Source: Candidatus Gemmiger excrementavium (GTDB lineage Bacteria > Bacillota > Clostridia > Oscillospirales > Ruminococcaceae). Taken from it: DNA of 35,168 nt. The notes beneath the pieces were generated by a model. That model was given only the letters and a program-made list of their open reading frames with translations. It did no database searches and was not told the DNA's origin. The stretch covers positions 1 to 35,168 of the forward strand of contig DXBO01000176.1 of the NCBI GenBank assembly GCA_019116485.1, given 5' to 3'. Below are positions 31,079-35,168 of the stretch, one piece after another. The translations under genes and the position numbers were made by a program. Within the stretch, counting starts at the first letter, position 1. Each line of letters begins with the position of its first letter.

Positions 31079-32710
31079 ATGGAACGATCCAGAAAACGTC
31101 TGGGGCTGGAGGCAACGGCCGCGCTGCTGTGGTGTGTGCTGACGCTGGCCACCGACCAGCTATTTTTCCGTTATGATTGGAAAACTCCCTACTTTTTCGT
31201 ATACAAAGCCCTTTTTGTGCTGCTGGCTTTTGCTGTGGTGCATGGTGCTGTGACGCTGGTGCGCAAGGTCCGCCAAAAAGATGCTTTCGCCCTGCGGTGG
31301 CTGCAATGGATGTTGCCCTATCTAGTCCTTACGCTGGTGGTTCTGGTCATCGTCTGGCCGGGCTGTTGGGGCAGCGATGACCTGGAGGTGTTACAGCTGG
31401 CCCGCACGCTGGAGCCATCTTCCTGGCAGCATTTCCTTACCAGTGCGGCCTTTATTCTGTGCCTGATGTTCATTCCCCTGCCCGGCGGTGTGGTACTGAT
31501 CCAGACCCTGCTCATTGCGGGTGTTGTGGGGTGTTTTCTGGCCGTGGCGGAGACTTTGGCCCGGGAACGGATGCCCAAGCCTCCCGCCCGGGGCTGGTTT
31601 GCCATTCTGTATATCCCGTTTTTGCTGCCGCCTGTGATTTTGCACGACATGCAGCCCTTCCGCTCCACCTGGTCTACCTGGACGGAGTTGTTCACGGTGT
31701 TTTTGCTGGTGTGGTGGTATCTGCGCGGGCAGGCAATCACAAAAAAACAACTGGCGGTGTTTACGCTGCTGGGGGTGTTGACCGCCGCCTGGCGTAGCGA
31801 AAATATCTACTATCTGGCGGCGTTGCCGGTACTGCTGGCCTTTTTAGTGGGAAAAAAGCTGGTGCGCCCCGCAGTGGCCGTGGTCAGTATGGTGGGCATG
31901 GTGGTTGGAACATTGGCTTGCAGTGCCTACAATAACTCTTTGTTGGGAGATGCATGGCTGTACCAGCGGGTGGCTCTGTGCTACCAGACGGCGGCGCTTG
32001 TACAGGACGCTGACCAGGAGGAAGATGCCGAGGCTTTGGCGATGATCGACCCCATCTTTGATGTGCAGGCTTGCCGGGAACTGTCAACGCTTCATGGTCC
32101 GGAACTGCGCAATGCCATCACCCGCAATGCAGATGGCTTGACGCAAGCAGACTGGGAAACGTGTAAAAAGGGAATTGTTCGGTTGGCGCTGAAATACCCC
32201 GGCTCTCTGTTGCGGGAACGTCTGGGCGTGTTTCTGAACACCGTGGAACAGCACAGAACAGAATCCAATCAGAAATTGGTGTTTGCGGTTACCGTATTGG
32301 TCTATACTGATCCCCCGGAATCTATGCGGGAGATTCAGAAAGACTTTCTCTATACAAGCATTGGGCCCTATCCCTTGAACCAGCAGTTGCGGGAAGATTT
32401 CATCATGAGCCTGTCCTACCGGACGGAATTCCTGGGCGGGGTGCTGGCGGTTACCTGGCTGATGCTGCCTTCTTTCGCATTGCTGGCGGCGGCCATTCTG
32501 GTGCTGCTGGTACGCCGCAAATGGATGCTGTTTTTCGCCGCCGGGGCGCTTGCGGCGCGTATCCCGCTGGTGTTCCTGACCGCGCCGGACACCTATTTCA
32601 TGTACTATTTGACGCCTTACATGGCCGGTTACATGCTGGCTGCGGCAGGACTGCTGTATGCGGTGCTACTGTATAAAAAGAAAAAGCAGGAAAGAGGAAT
32701 CGCATCATGA
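31079..32710 (+). CDS. Polytopic membrane protein, possible GT-C/DUF6020-like
   Basis: The 543-residue protein has about ten to twelve membrane helices. After an early helix it has IVWPGCWGSDDLEVLQLARTLEPSSWQHFLTS, an acidic cluster in an outer loop, as in GT-C and DUF6020-like clostridial proteins, and later LHDMQPFRSTWSTWTELF and AAWRSENIYYLAALP. ATG 31079 has AAAGGAG six bases upstream; a GTG at 31049 inside the previous gene is less likely. Third positions are visibly less GC-biased than in the neighbours, especially over 31880-32400. It overlaps the next gene by four bases. A transferase or polymerase role is possible but unproved. Confidence 0.55.
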   Translation: MERSRKRLGLEATAALLWCVLTLATDQLFFRYDWKTPYFFVYKALFVLLAFAVVHGAVTLVRKVRQKDAFALRWLQWMLPYLVLTLVVLVIVWPGCWGSDDLEVLQLARTLEPSSWQHFLTSAAFILCLMFIPLPGGVVLIQTLLIAGVVGCFLAVAETLARERMPKPPARGWFAILYIPFLLPPVILHDMQPFRSTWSTWTELFTVFLLVWWYLRGQAITKKQLAVFTLLGVLTAAWRSENIYYLAALPVLLAFLVGKKLVRPAVAVVSMVGMVVGTLACSAYNNSLLGDAWLYQRVALCYQTAALVQDADQEEDAEALAMIDPIFDVQACRELSTLHGPELRNAITRNADGLTQADWETCKKGIVRLALKYPGSLLRERLGVFLNTVEQHRTESNQKLVFAVTVLVYTDPPESMREIQKDFLYTSIGPYPLNQQLREDFIMSLSYRTEFLGGVLAVTWLMLPSFALLAAAILVLLVRRKWMLFFAAGALAARIPLVFLTAPDTYFMYYLTPYMAGYMLAAAGLLYAVLLYKKKKQERGIAS

Positions 32711-34635
32711 CGCTGGCCTTTTTGTTGCTGGCCATTATCCTGGTCCTGGTGGGACATGCCTTCCGCCTGTTGCGGTGGGAGCAGTTTGTGCGCATTTACG
32801 AGCGGCCCCAGCGGGGCAGCATGCTGCGGGGCATGGCCGGCGGCTATGCCATCAATACCATTCTGCCGCTGCACCTGGGGGATGTGTTCCGGGCGGTCTT
32901 TGTGGGCCGCCGCATGAAATCCGGCGTGGGATTTGCGCTGGCCACCGTCATTATGGACCGGTTCCTGGATGTATGGTTCGTGGCGCTGGGCTTCGGGGCT
33001 TTTGCACTGCTGGGCCAGGGCGGGGCGGCGGCTCAGTCTGCGGCGCGGTATTACCTGCTGTTTGCCGTGCTGCTGGCCGTTGCCCTGGTGGTGGTGGTAG
33101 CCCTGCGGGACGCCATCAAGCGGGTCTGTCTGGCGGTGTGCGGCATCTTCAACGACACCCTCAAACTGGACGGCATGGTCTTTTGCTGGAGCCTTATCAA
33201 TACCTTCAAGGACCTGGGCCGGGTCAACCTGGTGCGCCTGGGGCTCAATACGGTGCTTATGTGGGCGGCCTACCTGGGTTCCTACGGGGCGCTGGCCGCC
33301 GCTATGACGGCGGGCGGGCAGCCCATGGCCCTGGTGGATGTGTTTGACCTGTTGTTTGGCCGTTCTGCCGGGGACCTGCGGGCCGTGCTGCCCGGGGGCA
33401 CCCTGGCTGCCGCCCCCGCCGCGGTGCAAATGCTGCTGGTGGCATGGTTCCTGCTGCCGCTGGCGGTCATGTGGCTGGCCACCCGTCTGCCTGAACAGGT
33501 GCGCGGCGCGGTCAATCAGGTCACGGCTGCCGCGCCGGAAGGTGAGAACTATCTGAATCTGCTGCCCCAGGCCGACCCCCAGGACCGGGCCGTGTTCCTG
33601 AGCCAGTATTTCGGGCTGCAGAACAAGGCATGGGTCAACCGCTTTCTGCAGATGAACCGGGACATTACCATCCTGCAGGATTTTTCGGCGGGGTCCAATG
33701 CCACCACCATGCTGTGCATGGACAAACAGCAGACCTTCTACCGCAAATACGCCTTTGGTGCCGACGGCGAAAAACTGGCCGAACAGTTGGCCTGGCTGCG
33801 GGCCCAGCAGGATAAACTGCCTCTGTGCGACATTCTGCGGGCTGAGCAGGACGGGGACTGCTGCTGGTATGATATGACCTACGAACCCCAGGCCGTGGGC
33901 ATGTTCCGGTATCTGCACTCCAACCCGGTGGAAAAAAGTGCCGCTGTGCTGCGGCAGGTGCTTGCCACCCTGGAGGAAAAACTCTACCGCCCTACGGCCC
34001 TGCCCGCCGACTCTGACAAAATCGAGCAGTACATCGACAAAAAGGTGGACGGCAACCTGCAAAAACTGCGGGATGCCCGCGCCCTGCATGAGTTGATGGA
34101 AGCGCCCACCCTGTGGATCAACGGGCGGGAATATAAAAACCTGAACCAACTGGCCTGGATGTTCGACCATGACCGGCTGCGGGCCTTGTTTGCCCACGAC
34201 CCGGTGGGCACCATCCACGGGGACCTGACCATCGAAAACATCATCTGCCGTACCGACGACAAAGGCTGGTATCTCATCGACCCCAACACCGGCAACCTGC
34301 ACGAAAGCCCCTTCCTGGACTACGGCAAGCTGCTGCAAAGCCTGCACGGCGGGTATGAGTTCATGATGATGACCCCCCGGGTGACGGTGCAGGGCAATCA
34401 CATCGACTTTGCGCTGACCCGTTCTGCCGCCTACGATGCCCTGCTGGAAACGCTGATGACCGACCTGGCCGGGCGCTACCCCGCCGAACAGGTAGACAGC
34501 ATCCTGATGCACGAGGTGGTGCACTGGCTGCGGCTGATGCCCTACAAGCTGTCCCGGGACCGCAAGCGGGCGGCCATGTTCTATGCCGGGCTGGTGATGG
34601 TGGCCAACGATGCCGCCGACCATGCCAACCGCTGA
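32707..34635 (+). CDS. Fusion of LPG-synthase-type membrane domain and phosphotransferase-like kinase
   Basis: The 642-residue protein starts with an LPG_synthase_TM (UPF0104) domain of about 260 residues: GHAFRLLRWEQFVRIYERP, GGYAINTILPLHLGDVFRAVFVGRR and MDRFLDVWFVALGFG match that family. From about 300 on it is soluble and resembles aminoglycoside/choline kinases: a loop SAGSNATT before FYRKYAF (K347 a candidate ATP lysine), the catalytic loop HGDLTIEN (H504, D506, N511) and LIDPNTG (D525, metal-binding). Kinase residues are intact. The substrate is unknown. The fusion suggests that phosphorylation and membrane passage of one building block are linked. ATGA overlap joins it to the upstream membrane-protein gene. 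Confidence 0.8.
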   Translation: MTLAFLLLAIILVLVGHAFRLLRWEQFVRIYERPQRGSMLRGMAGGYAINTILPLHLGDVFRAVFVGRRMKSGVGFALATVIMDRFLDVWFVALGFGAFALLGQGGAAAQSAARYYLLFAVLLAVALVVVVALRDAIKRVCLAVCGIFNDTLKLDGMVFCWSLINTFKDLGRVNLVRLGLNTVLMWAAYLGSYGALAAAMTAGGQPMALVDVFDLLFGRSAGDLRAVLPGGTLAAAPAAVQMLLVAWFLLPLAVMWLATRLPEQVRGAVNQVTAAAPEGENYLNLLPQADPQDRAVFLSQYFGLQNKAWVNRFLQMNRDITILQDFSAGSNATTMLCMDKQQTFYRKYAFGADGEKLAEQLAWLRAQQDKLPLCDILRAEQDGDCCWYDMTYEPQAVGMFRYLHSNPVEKSAAVLRQVLATLEEKLYRPTALPADSDKIEQYIDKKVDGNLQKLRDARALHELMEAPTLWINGREYKNLNQLAWMFDHDRLRALFAHDPVGTIHGDLTIENIICRTDDKGWYLIDPNTGNLHESPFLDYGKLLQSLHGGYEFMMMTPRVTVQGNHIDFALTRSAAYDALLETLMTDLAGRYPAEQVDSILMHEVVHWLRLMPYKLSRDRKRAAMFYAGLVMVANDAADHANR

Positions 34636-34648
34636 AAGGAGTTTTTGC

Positions 34649-35168
34649 ATGCTGATCTGTGTCGATCTGGACGGCACCCTGCTGGATACGGTGCCCGCCA
34701 ACGGGGCGTCCTACCGGGCCGCCCTGGAGGAAGAGGGGTTCACCGTAACCGACGAATACTACGCCGCCCACTGCAACGGCGGCCATTACAAGACCTTCCT
34801 GCGCCCGCTGATGGGCGGCGATCCCGCCCCCGAGGCCGTGGAGCGGGTACATGACCGCAAAAAGGAGCTTTACAGCGATTTTTTGGACAAAGTACGGCCC
34901 AACACGGCGCTGTTCCAGACCCTGCAGGCGCTACGGGCCGCCGGCCACCGGCTGGCCTGTGTCACCACCGGCAGCCGCCGCAACGCCACCGAGGTGCTGA
35001 CCCATTTTGGCTGCGTGTGCTGGTTCGACCTGATCCTCACCAGTGAGGACGTGACCCGCAACAAACCCGACCCCGAAGGGTATCTGAAAGCCATGGCCCA
35101 TTTCGGCGTTACCCCCGCCGAAACCCTGATCTTTGAGGATTCCGGCCCGGGACTGGCGGCGGCGCTGG
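34649..35168 (+). CDS. HAD-superfamily phosphatase/phosphomutase, cut by the window end
   Basis: The first 173 residues are present and the frame is open at the last base. Motif I is DLDGTLLDT (D6 nucleophile, D8), motif II VTTGS, the motif III lysine NKPDPEGY, and motif IV EDSGPG. A helical cap lies between motifs I and II, as in beta-phosphoglucomutase/phosphoglycolate phosphatase types. It probably removes or moves a phosphate on a small sugar or alcohol. AAAGGAG is nine bases upstream of the ATG. It follows the kinase fusion by 13 bases and probably shares its pathway. Confidence 0.88.
   Translation, partial: MLICVDLDGTLLDTVPANGASYRAALEEEGFTVTDEYYAAHCNGGHYKTFLRPLMGGDPAPEAVERVHDRKKELYSDFLDKVRPNTALFQTLQALRAAGHRLACVTTGSRRNATEVLTHFGCVCWFDLILTSEDVTRNKPDPEGYLKAMAHFGVTPAETLIFEDSGPGLAAAL

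Overview
The window is GC-rich DNA with dense, tightly packed genes, AGGAGG-type ribosome binding sites, frequent GTG and TTG starts, lipoproteins with Gram-positive style lipoboxes, and a B. subtilis-like PhoP/PhoR-Pst system. Together with the carboxy(nor)spermidine polyamine genes and the style of the surface-glycan genes, this suggests a gut Firmicute of the Oscillospiraceae/Ruminococcaceae (Faecalibacterium, Gemmiger or Subdoligranulum relatives). That assignment is an inference from protein style, not a database result.

Region 1 (1-3064) holds the two last genes of the carboxy(nor)spermidine polyamine route, one overlapping the other by a base, then a small helical ferritin-like protein and a strong terminator. 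Region 2 (3102-5758, minus strand) pairs a siroheme/4Fe-4S nitrite/sulfite reductase with a TroA/BtuF-like binding lipoprotein that has no permease or ATPase beside it.

Region 3 (5760-14533) is a complete phosphate regulon island. A Na+/phosphate cotransporter with a PhoU-like tail, PhoP and PhoR run leftward. pstS-pstC-pstA-pstB-phoU run rightward. The divergent spacer between them (9731-10100) carries 11-bp-phased TTTACA-type repeats that look like PhoP boxes for both sides. The PstS protein is circularly permuted: the half that normally comes second is encoded first.

Region 4 (14577-16739) is a small housekeeping operon: Nudix hydrolase (ADP-ribose pyrophosphatase type), NPPY methyltransferase (TrmN6-like) and a DUF624-like membrane protein, closed by a terminator with a perfect 20-bp stem.

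Region 5 (16751 to the end of the window) is a long surface-polysaccharide locus, all on the plus strand and mostly translationally coupled. It encodes three GT4 enzymes, a GINT1_N-like beta-propeller protein, a possible GT-D-like transferase, a GT11 alpha-1,2-fucosyltransferase, two GT2 enzymes, a Wzx-type flippase, a GT6 (blood-group A/B family) transferase with the bacterial NXN motif, two large polytopic membrane proteins, an NAD-dependent epimerase, a sugar nucleotidyltransferase, a fusion of an LPG-synthase-type membrane domain with a phosphotransferase-like kinase, and a HAD phosphatase cut by the window end. GT11 plus GT6 in one operon predicts a glycan resembling human H and A/B blood-group antigens. 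The kinase, nucleotidyltransferase, HAD and membrane domain look like a module that activates and moves a phosphorylated building block. No tRNA, rRNA, CRISPR array, transposase or phage gene was seen.
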